From: a virus
Reading direction: 5' to 3' (one strand)
Length of the DNA: 64,000 nt
IMG/VR virus record: IMGVR_UViG_3300044712_001462
Location: 62,001-126,000 of that record
Numbering within the stretch: the first letter of the stretch is position 1; each line of letters begins with the position of its first letter. Below, in pieces: positions 9,222 to 18,198 of this stretch. The translations under genes were made by a program, and so were the position numbers. The notes under the pieces were generated by a model, which did no database searches, was not told the origin of the DNA, and saw nothing but the letters and a program-made list of their open reading frames with translations.

Positions 9222-12023
9222 TTAGATCAGCTGATGGACATCGATGTTGTTGAGGGCGTACGGCAGGGTGTACTGCAGAGTAAGCACCATCCGATCGCTG
9301 AAGACCGGCGAGGGCCGGAGCTCCACGATTTCCGCATCGATAAGTTGACCACCCAAGCGCGTGGTCTTGTTGGCTGATCGTAGATACTCGATACCCGAGC
9401 GCGTTTCCGCTTCGATGATGTCGAGCATTCCCGGCGTGTTGTTGGCCACGCCGATGTAAGGCGAGAACTTCTCGAGCCAGTAATACGACATGGAATCCAC
9501 GTTGCGCGTTACTTGCTCTTCGCGTTCGTTGATGTCATCGTAATTACCGGTTGTAATGGCGTGGCGACTGTAGACCTCGCCGTCGCCGGGATCTTGAGTC
9601 ACAACCCAAGTCCCCGCTGCAGCCAATTCATCCAGCTGACTGCGGTTGAAGAGTCGCGTAGTACGACTGATGTCATCAAACCCAGTAATAGAGACACGAG
9701 TGAGAGGCTGATGAGGAGCCACGCCGCTCGACAAGCCAGCTAGAGCGCAGCAAAGGTAATAACCTTCCATGCTCGTACCAGCTTCAGAAACCGTATCCGG
9801 CCAGATGGCTCGTACACGACGACTCGAGTAGTTACCTGCGGCATTAGCAATCGCTGTAGCCTGCTCGGCAACCGTCAGAGTACGCCAGATCTCAGCCTTC
9901 TTGGCCACTGATTCGGCTACATCTGTTCCGGAGCCAGTAACCCGCAGCGTCGTCTCATTGAGGACTTCATCAACCACATACTCGGTATAGCTGGCATTGC
10001 CCCAGCTATCCACGGTGTACTGGTAGCGGACAACGTCCCCAGGCCGCACACCCAGATCAATCAATTCGGCGTTACCAGAAGTGATGCGAAACAGGGTGTA
10101 CTGACTACCAGATGTGTCCGGGTCATCCTCCGTGACGACCTGGACCACCTGGCCGTTAGACGAAGCAGCCGCATTCACGACTGCCACGTTATCTTCATTC
10201 TCCAGATTGACCCACAAGACGCGCCAACGTCCGGTATCTTCAGTGGAAGCAGCCCCGATGTGCGCCTCGAAGAGACCGATAATCGTAGCGTCTCGAGTCA
10301 GAGGCACCAGACCATAGACATCCATACGGTCGCTAATGAGGTCAATCACCGACACCCAATCAGCGCTATCCGTCGGATCGGCTACCGCGGCATACTTCAC
10401 GACTTGACCATTGCTGTTCTGCAGGGCTTTATACACACCCCACTTCAGCGGGTTATCCGGAGACAGTGCCCCAGAGATGGCCGTATTCAAGTTCGCAACA
10501 TCGTCGATGCCGTTGACCGCCGAAGCCAGGTCACTACGCCAAGCGCGGTACTGGACGTACAGCTTATTGCTGTTGGCTACAGCCGTATCTTTGATAACAG
10601 GCAAAGCCACCGGCACACCAACGTTGGTGTAGGTCTCGTCGAAAGCGTAGATCCCGGCATTCAGGCACAGCTCAGTATTGCTCTGAGTCCAGTTGAATTG
10701 ACCAGGAACACTGACATGATCCGTGTCGACTTCGATGTTCTTCTTAATGTAGAGATCAACCTCGAGGTCTGAAGACGCGGCATCATTCAGGTCGATATCG
10801 CTATCCAGGTCATGGCCCAGCACCAAGGTTCGATACGCGCCAGCCGTCGCAGCCGTAGCCGTTACGTAGTAGCGATCGCCTTTGCGCAGAGTCGCTGTGC
10901 TGAACTGAACGACGACACCCAGGGTACCCACGGCGTAGTTGGTGGCCGAGGAGGCAATCGTGGTCGGCCCGCTAAAGTCGGTACCGTCTGTCGTGGTGCA
11001 GGTGATCTGGGAAGTCCCGTTACCGCCCGCTGTCACTGCAATCTCATACGTCTTATCGACGGTACCTGTGTAGGTTCCGCCTGTTGTTGGAACCGGCGCG
11101 GTAAAGGCTTGATGCACTGTGACTGTCCAGACATCGCCCAACGTAAAAGCCGTACTTGCACCGGACCAGGTAGCCGTTAAACCTCGGGAGCCGATTGATG
11201 TCGGAGAACCAAACGTAGCTGGAGTGACTTCGGCATCGTCATCATTACCAGAAGCCGAAACCACCTGCAGACGAGCCGTTGTCGCATCGCTACCTGTGGA
11301 GGCTTGGATAACAGTGACGGTATACACTTCCACCAGGTCTCCATCCGCGTGCCCGTTATAGGAGGCACCCGACTGGGTATTGATGGTGGCTGTGCCACTA
11401 TTACCGGAAGCTGCAGAACTGGTAGCCGCCAGAATCTGAGTGGCTTGGTTCGCGCTATCGCTCGTAGGAGAGGTGTCAACGACAGCCGCAACTACGTCGG
11501 CTTCAATCGCTTTGACGTAGGTGCTGAGCGTGACTCGTGATTCCTCAGACTCAGAACTTGTTCCATCGTTGATGGTCGGAATTCCGGAGACAACCACAAT
11601 GTCACCAACAGCAACATCGCGATCATAGAAATCAGCGCTACGCGGATAGGTTGACCCGTTGGTTTTGAAGATCTTTGACGGGTGCCGGATCTTGTTGCGA
11701 GCCGTTTTGGTCATCGCATGCGAAGTATCACGGAAATACCGGAGCAGCGCGTTATCGATCGCGACTGCGGTATACTCCTCATCGATTACACTCCCGACTG
11801 GCTTTTGGGGCCAGGAGTAGCACGTTTTGTATTCGCCGTCCACCAGGCTGCCGACATGGTCATAGACGCCCAGATAGCCCAGAGCTTTCTCATCGGCTTC
11901 GGCTAACCGAACCAGATAAGCATGACCGCCACAGATGAAGGCATTGAGATCTCGCACGTCGGCTTCGACAGCGGTCTCGAAGTCCTGGAAGACGCGCACT
12001 TGAGGAAGAACGTAAGACGACAT
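9222..12023 (-). CDS. Contractile tail sheath protein, 933 aa
   Basis: The C-terminal 230 residues carry the conserved sheath fold: SMEGYYLCCALAGLSSGVAP, then PLTRVSITGFDD, AAAGTWVVTQDPGDGEVYSRH and the REEQVTRNVDSMSYYW segment. The N-terminus (SSYVLPQVRVFQDFETA) is also sheath-like. Between them, at about residues 160-420, are Thr/Ala/Gly-rich beta repeats (for example IQASTGSDATTARLQVVSA and KGDRYYVTATAATAG) that form extra surface domains. At 933 residues it is longer than T4 gp18 (659), matching the enlarged sheaths of big phages. The ATG has a GGAGG ribosome site. The protein contracts to drive the tube through the host envelope. Confidence 0.93.
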   Translation of the reverse strand: MSSYVLPQVRVFQDFETAVEADVRDLNAFICGGHAYLVRLAEADEKALGYLGVYDHVGSLVDGEYKTCYSWPQKPVGSVIDEEYTAVAIDNALLRYFRDTSHAMTKTARNKIRHPSKIFKTNGSTYPRSADFYDRDVAVGDIVVVSGIPTINDGTSSESEESRVTLSTYVKAIEADVVAAVVDTSPTSDSANQATQILAATSSAASGNSGTATINTQSGASYNGHADGDLVEVYTVTVIQASTGSDATTARLQVVSASGNDDDAEVTPATFGSPTSIGSRGLTATWSGASTAFTLGDVWTVTVHQAFTAPVPTTGGTYTGTVDKTYEIAVTAGGNGTSQITCTTTDGTDFSGPTTIASSATNYAVGTLGVVVQFSTATLRKGDRYYVTATAATAGAYRTLVLGHDLDSDIDLNDAASSDLEVDLYIKKNIEVDTDHVSVPGQFNWTQSNTELCLNAGIYAFDETYTNVGVPVALPVIKDTAVANSNKLYVQYRAWRSDLASAVNGIDDVANLNTAISGALSPDNPLKWGVYKALQNSNGQVVKYAAVADPTDSADWVSVIDLISDRMDVYGLVPLTRDATIIGLFEAHIGAASTEDTGRWRVLWVNLENEDNVAVVNAAASSNGQVVQVVTEDDPDTSGSQYTLFRITSGNAELIDLGVRPGDVVRYQYTVDSWGNASYTEYVVDEVLNETTLRVTGSGTDVAESVAKKAEIWRTLTVAEQATAIANAAGNYSSRRVRAIWPDTVSEAGTSMEGYYLCCALAGLSSGVAPHQPLTRVSITGFDDISRTTRLFNRSQLDELAAAGTWVVTQDPGDGEVYSRHAITTGNYDDINEREEQVTRNVDSMSYYWLEKFSPYIGVANNTPGMLDIIEAETRSGIEYLRSANKTTRLGGQLIDAEIVELRPSPVFSDRMVLTLQYTLPYALNNIDVHQLI

Positions 12024-12047
12024 ATCGGCCTCCGTGCCGGGTTTGTT

Positions 12048-12701
12048 TTACAGCTCGTAAAGCATGGACATGGAAATTTTGTTGAGTCGAGGAACCTGCT
12101 GGCGGATAATCCACCGTTCCTCATAGGCGTAGCCCACGGTTATCGGGACCACAAAGTTCGCCTGAGCTTCTGCCAGCTCCGCCACGGCACCAATCTGGGA
12201 AACCTGCCAGCGTTTCAGATCCAAGACGCGGGCAATTTCCGGGCCGAATTGGGTTAGTTCGCGCTGGACTTCCGCTCCTAAGAGCTCCGCCTGCGCTCCC
12301 GACCCACCAATACAGAACAGCGTATGACTGCCATTCCAGAAAGTCGTGTAGTGTGCGTTACCTTCTGCGTCGACGGGCTGACCTTGGTGCCTGTCTCCGA
12401 TCCCTCTGCGGCTGTTTGCATAAGAGTTTCGTTTGACAATTACCCCAGGTCGCATTTCCGTAAGTTCAGGCCTCCAACGGTGTATCGACTCTATTAAGAT
12501 ACCAGTGTCTTCTCCGGTGCGCCAGATTAGGTGCCTTAAGTCCGGGGATTCGATATAGTCGGAGGAGAGGAAATGGCGACTCAGGATGTCTCGGAAGATA
12601 CCCGTCATAATGAGGGGTCGAGGCATAAGGACACAGAGCGACGACAGCTTCGTGCCGAAGTACTGGGTGGGGACCACGGATTGTTCAGAGGAGCTGCTCA
12701 T
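12048..12701 (-). CDS. Probable neck/tail completion protein, 217 aa
   Basis: This ORF starts MSSSSEQS, overlaps the upstream small gene by ATGA and lies directly upstream of the sheath gene. Phages usually encode the tail terminator or head-tail joining protein in this position. The central part (DLRHLIWRTGEDTGILIES and TFWNGSHTLFCIGGSGAQAE) is alpha/beta with no catalytic signature. The last 30 residues (ERWIIRQQVPRLNKISMSML) are basic and beta-like. I call it a neck/tail completion candidate from gene order only. A baseplate wedge protein is an alternative. Confidence 0.7.
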   Translation of the reverse strand: MSSSSEQSVVPTQYFGTKLSSLCVLMPRPLIMTGIFRDILSRHFLSSDYIESPDLRHLIWRTGEDTGILIESIHRWRPELTEMRPGVIVKRNSYANSRRGIGDRHQGQPVDAEGNAHYTTFWNGSHTLFCIGGSGAQAELLGAEVQRELTQFGPEIARVLDLKRWQVSQIGAVAELAEAQANFVVPITVGYAYEERWIIRQQVPRLNKISMSMLYEL

Positions 12702-12889
12702 TCAGATCCCAATTGTTCTGCGATCTTTAGCGGGGAGACATCCCACTCGGTAATGCTGATGGGCTTCTCGGTAATGTGAATACCCTTTTTGACACGCTTC
12801 CTGGGCCCGGTGTTAATTGGTTCAGGTACGGGATCCGGTGTTTTGGAAGATAGCCCTACAGCGTCTTTAGGTGGTTGGCGAAAATCCAT
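12698..12889 (-). CDS. Small Pro/Lys-rich protein, 63 aa
   Basis: A short ORF read from the ATG at 12889 (MDFRQPPKD). An in-frame ATG at 12940 would add 17 residues but would overlap the previous gene by 35 bases. Its stop overlaps the next start as ATGA. The protein is Pro-rich and basic in the middle (NTGPRKRVKKG) and acidic at the end, with no predicted fold. Tight coupling to the neck/tail gene argues it is real. No family is recognised. Confidence 0.55.
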   Translation of the reverse strand: MDFRQPPKDAVGLSSKTPDPVPEPINTGPRKRVKKGIHITEKPISITEWDVSPLKIAEQLGSE

Positions 12890-12905
12890 TTGTAATAGCG
12901 CTATC

Positions 12906-15900
12906 TCAATTAGGTATTTGGTCGTCGATCTCAAGACCATAGATGGCGTGAGAGTACGGTAATCGCCGGAGTTCCGCTTTCACGACTACGGGAACACCAT
13001 TCACTTCCGCGATATTACTGATCCCGTGAATCTCCCAGCGATTGTCGGTATCTCGGTCTACCCAGACATCGTGGCTGAAGATCTGGGGAGAGTTGAGCAT
13101 CCGAGCCCAAGTTCGGTTGGCATCGTCCACGGTTCCCCGGGATTGCCCACCATCAAGACGGTTATTCGTTCCACTCAGCCCTAATTCAGCATAGAAGCAG
13201 GGATACGGATCGTAATAGCCCGACACGAAACCGGTGCCATAGCAGGTCTCACACTGTGGGTTAGCTACTTCTTCTGTTTGACCGTCTAGACAAGTACAAG
13301 GTGTACCGAACAGTCTGCGCTTGAGGAGGTAGCCTTCCTGGCCAGCTTCCTTTCGCAGTCGCAGAAGTTCCAGTCGTTCAATCTCTTTTGCGATCCGCCA
13401 CTGGCGCTTCGGCAGGCTTCCAAAGAGCGGTGTGGGCTTAGAAGCAAAGGTACGCTGAGCTGTCGTAACAACAACTCGGTAATGGGTCCACTGAGTGGTT
13501 CCAAAGACTCGCTTCTCGTCATCAACGGCCCAGTAGGTGTTTACTACGGGCAGACCTACGTCTGTCCAGTCGTCGGCTAACGGATTCCCTGTTCGGCCAA
13601 ACTGGAGCTGGAAGACATGCGGCTCTGGGTCGCCAAACTGTGGGTGGAGAGTCCACTCTACGCGAGTTCCACCGTTAATGAGCGGCCAAGCTCTCAGCCG
13701 GGCAAAGATCCACTCACAAACTGGACCACAGATAATCGTGCAATCCGTGTTGGATTGATCATCATCTGGACCTACTGGCGTGGTCGTAACATCCAGAATG
13801 GGTCGGCTGGCGACGTTGCTGAGGAGACTGTCCAGCCCGGAAAGCGTTAAGATCGTGTCGAGAGTAGGCTGGGTGCTGGAGATAGCATGACCCGAATCCA
13901 GACCAGCTATGCGCAGCAGTACATCCGCGGCTTCAGACGTCAGCGTGTGATCGCCTGACTCGATAACCAGCCCGTAGACAACCTGCAGAGTAGGCTCATC
14001 CGCTGTCTGGCTGTGCTGACTGTTTTCCGTCTCTAGGACAGTCGCAAACGTCACCAGGGCTGGGTTATCCGAGACGTTGGTATGGTCACCCGGTAGAACA
14101 CCTAGCTCACCCGTAGAAGCCAGATAAAGCGAATCAGCCGTTTGTGCATGATCGCTGGAGACTGTAACCAGCGTGAAAACTGCGGTAAGGTTGAGGGCAT
14201 CCGCAGTCTGAGCGTGGCTGATTTCCTCGATAACCAAGCCTACGTTGGAGTTAACGCTTACCGAGTCCACAGCCTGGATGTGGCCCGAGCTCGAGATCTC
14301 CAGGTTGGCATAGGCGCTAACGTTAGAGTTGTCGGCACTGTGGGCGTGAGTTGTCGAGCTGACAACCAGGTCGCGGTTGAAATCCCACCCGACGTTAGAG
14401 CCTTTATCGGTATTCGTACCGTCTTCGGCATCGACCGGAATTCCAGTACCGGTAGCCGTAGAGTACTCGACGTAGCAGTAAGTAGCGGTCGCGGTAACAG
14501 GAAGATCAAATGCAAAGTCGAGTTTGCTGATCCGAAGGAGCTGAGAGGCATCACCACTAAGGGTAATGTCATCCAGAGCAATGAACTTTCCTCGTGTCCC
14601 TGAGGAGTTGTCCATCGCATAGTCTGTTCCATTGTGGAACCGGAACTTATTCAAGCCTCCGTTAATATCCACTGTACCCAGAGATGTGACGACAAACCCG
14701 TCCAAGTCGAAGTCGCCGTCATCGCCGGTAAATGAAGTTGTGGTCACATCCGACAACAGGCGAACTCGACCAGTGGTCTTATTGACGTGGATGGCTTCGT
14801 ATTCGTGGGTTGTGAAGCTAGCCGTCTGGTTGGCCGTACCGCTAAACAGCAGAGTACCTGTGCCTTTTACCCACGTAACGCCAAAATAGACGTCTAGGTT
14901 TTTGGCGAAGGTGAAGGTGGGGTTATTGGTGGCACAGTCAACGGTTAGAGCGGCTCCACCTGTGCGGTAGAAAGCCACGTTCCCCGAGAACTTAATATCT
15001 CCTTGTGGACGAATTGTGATAGGAGAGGCTGTCGTATTACTGATGTTAAAGGTCGCTGAACCGTAGGTACCGGCAGAGATAGAGGGCATCCCTGCCAGCA
15101 ACGGAAGCAGGGCGGTAGTCGAGACATCCCAAGTGCCACCAAGGCTATTCGACGCGAGACCATCTGACGAGGTGATACTAAGTGTGCCTGCGCCGGTTAG
15201 TGATCCTGAGGCTCCCAGGGAGACAGTACGATAGACGGTAACTGAAGAACTGATATCCAGGCTGCCATTTACCGTCAAATTACCCTGAAGAATACCTACG
15301 GGTAAGGAATACGCAGCACCTGGAGCTACGATAATGGAGTAGACAGGCTTCAGCGAAGAAGCCGTAAATGTCTTGCTGGTGCCAGTGAGATAGAACGTCG
15401 ACGTCTCGGGGTACAGCGTGGTGGGATTGGTTGTAACATTCCCACCCACGTTGATCGTATTACCGTAACCGAGACGCACAGTGCCGCTGCTGAGGATGAA
15501 GTCTTCCCCACAGTAGACTGTCTGGCCGTTGAAGTTCAGCGTACCTGTGTAACCCGCGCTGACATCCAGTGACTTGAAACTAACCGCCGAACCGACAAGA
15601 CAGTTTGTGGTGTTTGCACTGTTGAAGTGGACCTCGTCCTCGTCGGTTGGAACACCGGCTCCCCCGGGGCCCCCAGAGATCGTGGCCCAGTTAGCCGGAT
15701 TGTGCCATAGACCGTCTGTCGACGCGTTCACCCAGTACCGGATGTTTGTCGTGATCGACACGTCATCCGCGGTATGGGCATGGTCGATGCTAGCAATAAC
15801 CAGCCGCGACCCGGTCACATCCATGGCCGGGAACGGGGGCCAAAGATTGGATAGCGAAGTCAGCTGGAAGTTAGTAGCTTCACCAGCTGACTCCGTGCGC

Positions 15901-15944
15901 CTGCCAAACGGGGGCCAAAGAGAACCAATGTTCTTGAGGAGCAT
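12906..15944 (-). CDS. Large fibre/adhesin with LWPPF motifs and C-terminal Cys-rich phage domain, 1012 aa
   Basis: Residues 1-45 contain two copies of a short motif (SLWPPFGRR, then NLWPPFPAM). Residues 70-560 are Gly/Ser/Thr-rich beta-solenoid type sequence (SLDVSAGYTGTLNFNGQTVY) resembling adhesin passenger domains. Residues 560-770 hold about seven degenerate repeats of the form S-x-H-A-x-T-A-D-x-x-x-L. The last 240 residues are different: a fibronectin-like region (RLRAWPLINGGTRVEWTL) and a four-cysteine knuckle (CTCLDG, then CETCYGTG) like that in many phage structural proteins. The start overlaps the previous stop as TAATG. It may be a fibre carrying a baseplate-attachment domain; that is inference. 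Confidence 0.75.
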   Translation of the reverse strand: MLLKNIGSLWPPFGRRTESAGEATNFQLTSLSNLWPPFPAMDVTGSRLVIASIDHAHTADDVSITTNIRYWVNASTDGLWHNPANWATISGGPGGAGVPTDEDEVHFNSANTTNCLVGSAVSFKSLDVSAGYTGTLNFNGQTVYCGEDFILSSGTVRLGYGNTINVGGNVTTNPTTLYPETSTFYLTGTSKTFTASSLKPVYSIIVAPGAAYSLPVGILQGNLTVNGSLDISSSVTVYRTVSLGASGSLTGAGTLSITSSDGLASNSLGGTWDVSTTALLPLLAGMPSISAGTYGSATFNISNTTASPITIRPQGDIKFSGNVAFYRTGGAALTVDCATNNPTFTFAKNLDVYFGVTWVKGTGTLLFSGTANQTASFTTHEYEAIHVNKTTGRVRLLSDVTTTSFTGDDGDFDLDGFVVTSLGTVDINGGLNKFRFHNGTDYAMDNSSGTRGKFIALDDITLSGDASQLLRISKLDFAFDLPVTATATYCYVEYSTATGTGIPVDAEDGTNTDKGSNVGWDFNRDLVVSSTTHAHSADNSNVSAYANLEISSSGHIQAVDSVSVNSNVGLVIEEISHAQTADALNLTAVFTLVTVSSDHAQTADSLYLASTGELGVLPGDHTNVSDNPALVTFATVLETENSQHSQTADEPTLQVVYGLVIESGDHTLTSEAADVLLRIAGLDSGHAISSTQPTLDTILTLSGLDSLLSNVASRPILDVTTTPVGPDDDQSNTDCTIICGPVCEWIFARLRAWPLINGGTRVEWTLHPQFGDPEPHVFQLQFGRTGNPLADDWTDVGLPVVNTYWAVDDEKRVFGTTQWTHYRVVVTTAQRTFASKPTPLFGSLPKRQWRIAKEIERLELLRLRKEAGQEGYLLKRRLFGTPCTCLDGQTEEVANPQCETCYGTGFVSGYYDPYPCFYAELGLSGTNNRLDGGQSRGTVDDANRTWARMLNSPQIFSHDVWVDRDTDNRWEIHGISNIAEVNGVPVVVKAELRRLPYSHAIYGLEIDDQIPN

Positions 15945-17932
15945 TACGCGGCTCCTTGGGTTTCCGTAGAGCCATCATCATTAACCGACTGTGTTGTGAT
16001 CGGCGTGGTGCCGTTGTCGGCGTAGGTGATCAGCTGCGAATCGGTCTTCGTGGCTTTCTTGAAGAACCGTCGCCAGGTCTGAACCACCATTTCGCGGAAG
16101 TTCGAAGCCGCCCCGGCGGGAGCCGTCGTAGCGATGGAATCCAGACCGTCTGAAGCCAGTTTGAACCCGGTCTTATCGCTGATCGTCGCACTTACGGTTC
16201 CAGCCGGGGAAGCGGCCGAGCCGTTAATGTGGGTCAAGTTGACGTCAGGAATGCCCGCAACATCCGGAGTAGCGACATTCGTGCCATTCCACTGTGTAAC
16301 ATTCGCGGTTACCGCGGTAGTCACACTATTTACGGATCCGCTAAGATTCCCCGTGATGTTCGCCGTCTGGTTTCCCAGACCAGTTGTGGCAGTCAGCGTG
16401 TAGCCAGTCTTGGAGGCCGCTGCCACAACCACTCCAGCAGTGCCGGTGTCAACGAGAATAGCTGCCGTATCAGACTTCACTGCAGCCACATCCGCAGCGT
16501 GGCTGGCTCCTGCAGGTGCGCCAAGTCGGGCATAGGCATCACCGCTCTGTGCCGCATGCGTACCAGCAGCAATCGTACCCAGCAACAGTCCATCCATCGT
16601 CGCCACACGCTCATTGATCGAATTGGCTGTGGGGCTGCCAGGGATGGCTGTGTTGAGTGCGGAATCCACCTCAGCATTAATAGACGCTAGCGCCGTAGCA
16701 TTCCACGTTACGGTGCTATCGCTTTTTGGTACCTTGGCCAGTTCGGCGGAACTCGCCAATGCCGTGAGTCCAGCCCCAGCCACTCCGATAGTCGTTTCCA
16801 AGCCGTCCACGTAATCTCTGATCGTATCCATGATGCCTGTTGTTGGATCAGCCGGAGTCGTGCCACTGCCAGGAATCCCGAGTATCGCTCGAATCGCGGT
16901 ACGCTCGTCAGCTGTCCAATCCGCCACGCCGCCACCACCGCTGGGTCCGAGTTCCAAGGCATTGGCGGTGAACTGGTAGACTGCCCCATCCATGACCAAG
17001 GCTGTATCCACCCTGTCGGTGACTACCCTAATGGCATCCACCACGTTATCAATGGCGGTGAAACCTGTAGCCCCGTTGGCAAGTGCGTAGGCATCGCCGC
17101 TCTGCGGATTGTGTGTTCCAGCAGCAATCGTACCAAGTAACAGGCCGTCCATCGTTGCGATGCGTTCGTTGATGCTGTTCGCAGTTGGGCTGCCAGGTAT
17201 AGCTGTGTTGAGTGCGGAATCCACCTCGGCGTTGATCGAGGCGAGCGCCGTGGCGTTCCACGTCACCGTCGAATCGGACTTGGGAACCTTTGCCAACTCA
17301 GCCGCTGTGGCCAATGCCGTGAGTCCAGCCCCGTTAGCCCCCAGCCGTGCGTAGGCATCGCCGGTCATATCCGCCGCCGCACTTCCCTTCCACGTCTGGA
17401 CATTTACGTCCACGTCTCCTGCTACGGTAAACGTCAGAGAATCCGTCTTGGCTTTGATGGCACCTACGTCCGATGCCGTGAAGCCAGTTACGGTGGTCAC
17501 TGTCGGAATCGTGACTCCCGTCTGCGTGGCCTGGAGCAGTACCGCACCGCTCGACAGGCTGATCTGCCCTGTTCCTGTTCCGCTACTTAATAAAACAGTG
17601 GAAACACCCGCCGACACTTCTGCGGGTAGCACTCGAAAATGCAGACATACGCACTTTCCGGTGACCGATCCGACAGTGGCGGAACCGATGACGGCATACC
17701 ATTTACCGACTTCAAACCCGTTAGCCGAGGAAACCGTGAACGAAGCCCGGTAATTACCTGTTAGGCTCGTACGTTTTGTAAAGTTGCCACCCACACCGAT
17801 GTCTGTGTCGGTCGACTCCTCGTATACAGCAAATGTAGGCGTAGAATCCGCGTCCGTCGCTGCGCCGGTCGAGGAAGAGGTAATGACATCAAAATAAACA
17901 ACTTCGTCCAGCGGTATTTGAGTTGCAGCCAT
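15944..17932 (-). CDS. Tail fibre protein with internal duplication, 662 aa
   Basis: The ATG at 17932 (MAATQIPLDEVVYFDV) is chosen because it aligns with the start of the paralogue at 19085, has GGAAG nine bases upstream, and lies two bases after the preceding stop. The first 115 and last 75 residues match that paralogue closely (NFTKRTSLTGNYRASFTVSS; FREMVVQTWRRFFKKATKT). The middle carries two near-identical blocks (KSDSTVTWNATALASINAEV through LLLGTIAAGTH), encoded around 16535-16768 and 17091-17325. Such Ala/Thr-rich fibres are typical receptor-contact or shaft proteins. No enzymatic motif is seen. Confidence 0.8.
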   Translation of the reverse strand: MAATQIPLDEVVYFDVITSSSTGAATDADSTPTFAVYEESTDTDIGVGGNFTKRTSLTGNYRASFTVSSANGFEVGKWYAVIGSATVGSVTGKCVCLHFRVLPAEVSAGVSTVLLSSGTGTGQISLSSGAVLLQATQTGVTIPTVTTVTGFTASDVGAIKAKTDSLTFTVAGDVDVNVQTWKGSAAADMTGDAYARLGANGAGLTALATAAELAKVPKSDSTVTWNATALASINAEVDSALNTAIPGSPTANSINERIATMDGLLLGTIAAGTHNPQSGDAYALANGATGFTAIDNVVDAIRVVTDRVDTALVMDGAVYQFTANALELGPSGGGGVADWTADERTAIRAILGIPGSGTTPADPTTGIMDTIRDYVDGLETTIGVAGAGLTALASSAELAKVPKSDSTVTWNATALASINAEVDSALNTAIPGSPTANSINERVATMDGLLLGTIAAGTHAAQSGDAYARLGAPAGASHAADVAAVKSDTAAILVDTGTAGVVVAAASKTGYTLTATTGLGNQTANITGNLSGSVNSVTTAVTANVTQWNGTNVATPDVAGIPDVNLTHINGSAASPAGTVSATISDKTGFKLASDGLDSIATTAPAGAASNFREMVVQTWRRFFKKATKTDSQLITYADNGTTPITTQSVNDDGSTETQGAA

Positions 17933-17934
17933 GT

Positions 17935-18198
17935 TTATTTCTTCCGTGAAAATGGCGGCCACAGGGATGTCAGAGGAGTAGTAGTAGTATTATCCTCTGA
18001 AGTAGCTATACGTGAAAAGGGAGGCCACAGACTGAGTAACGTTGGCCTCATTTCAACTGTAGGCGGATCGACTTCTACTGTTTTTCTTTTACGAATAAAC
18101 GGATAGCACAACACCAACAAGCGATCTCTGAGGATAGTTGTTGGTGTAGAGCGACGGTGAAACGGCGGGAATAGAAAACTCTCGCGCCTGAGGGCCAT
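17935..18198 (-). CDS. Small protein of four LWPPF-like motifs, 87 aa
   Basis: This little basic protein sits between two paralogous fibre genes, with a TAATG overlap upstream and a two-base gap downstream. It is built from four copies of a short motif: FLFPPFHRR, LCYPFIRKR, SLWPPFSRI and SLWPPFSRK, separated by Thr/Pro/Asp-rich spacers. The same motif starts the large adhesin two genes downstream. The repeated units use different synonymous codons, so selection appears to act on the peptide. It is too small and too linear for an enzyme; a linker, docking peptide or assembly factor for fibres is the most natural guess. Confidence 0.65.
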   Translation of the reverse strand: MALRRESFLFPPFHRRSTPTTILRDRLLVLCYPFIRKRKTVEVDPPTVEMRPTLLSLWPPFSRIATSEDNTTTTPLTSLWPPFSRKK

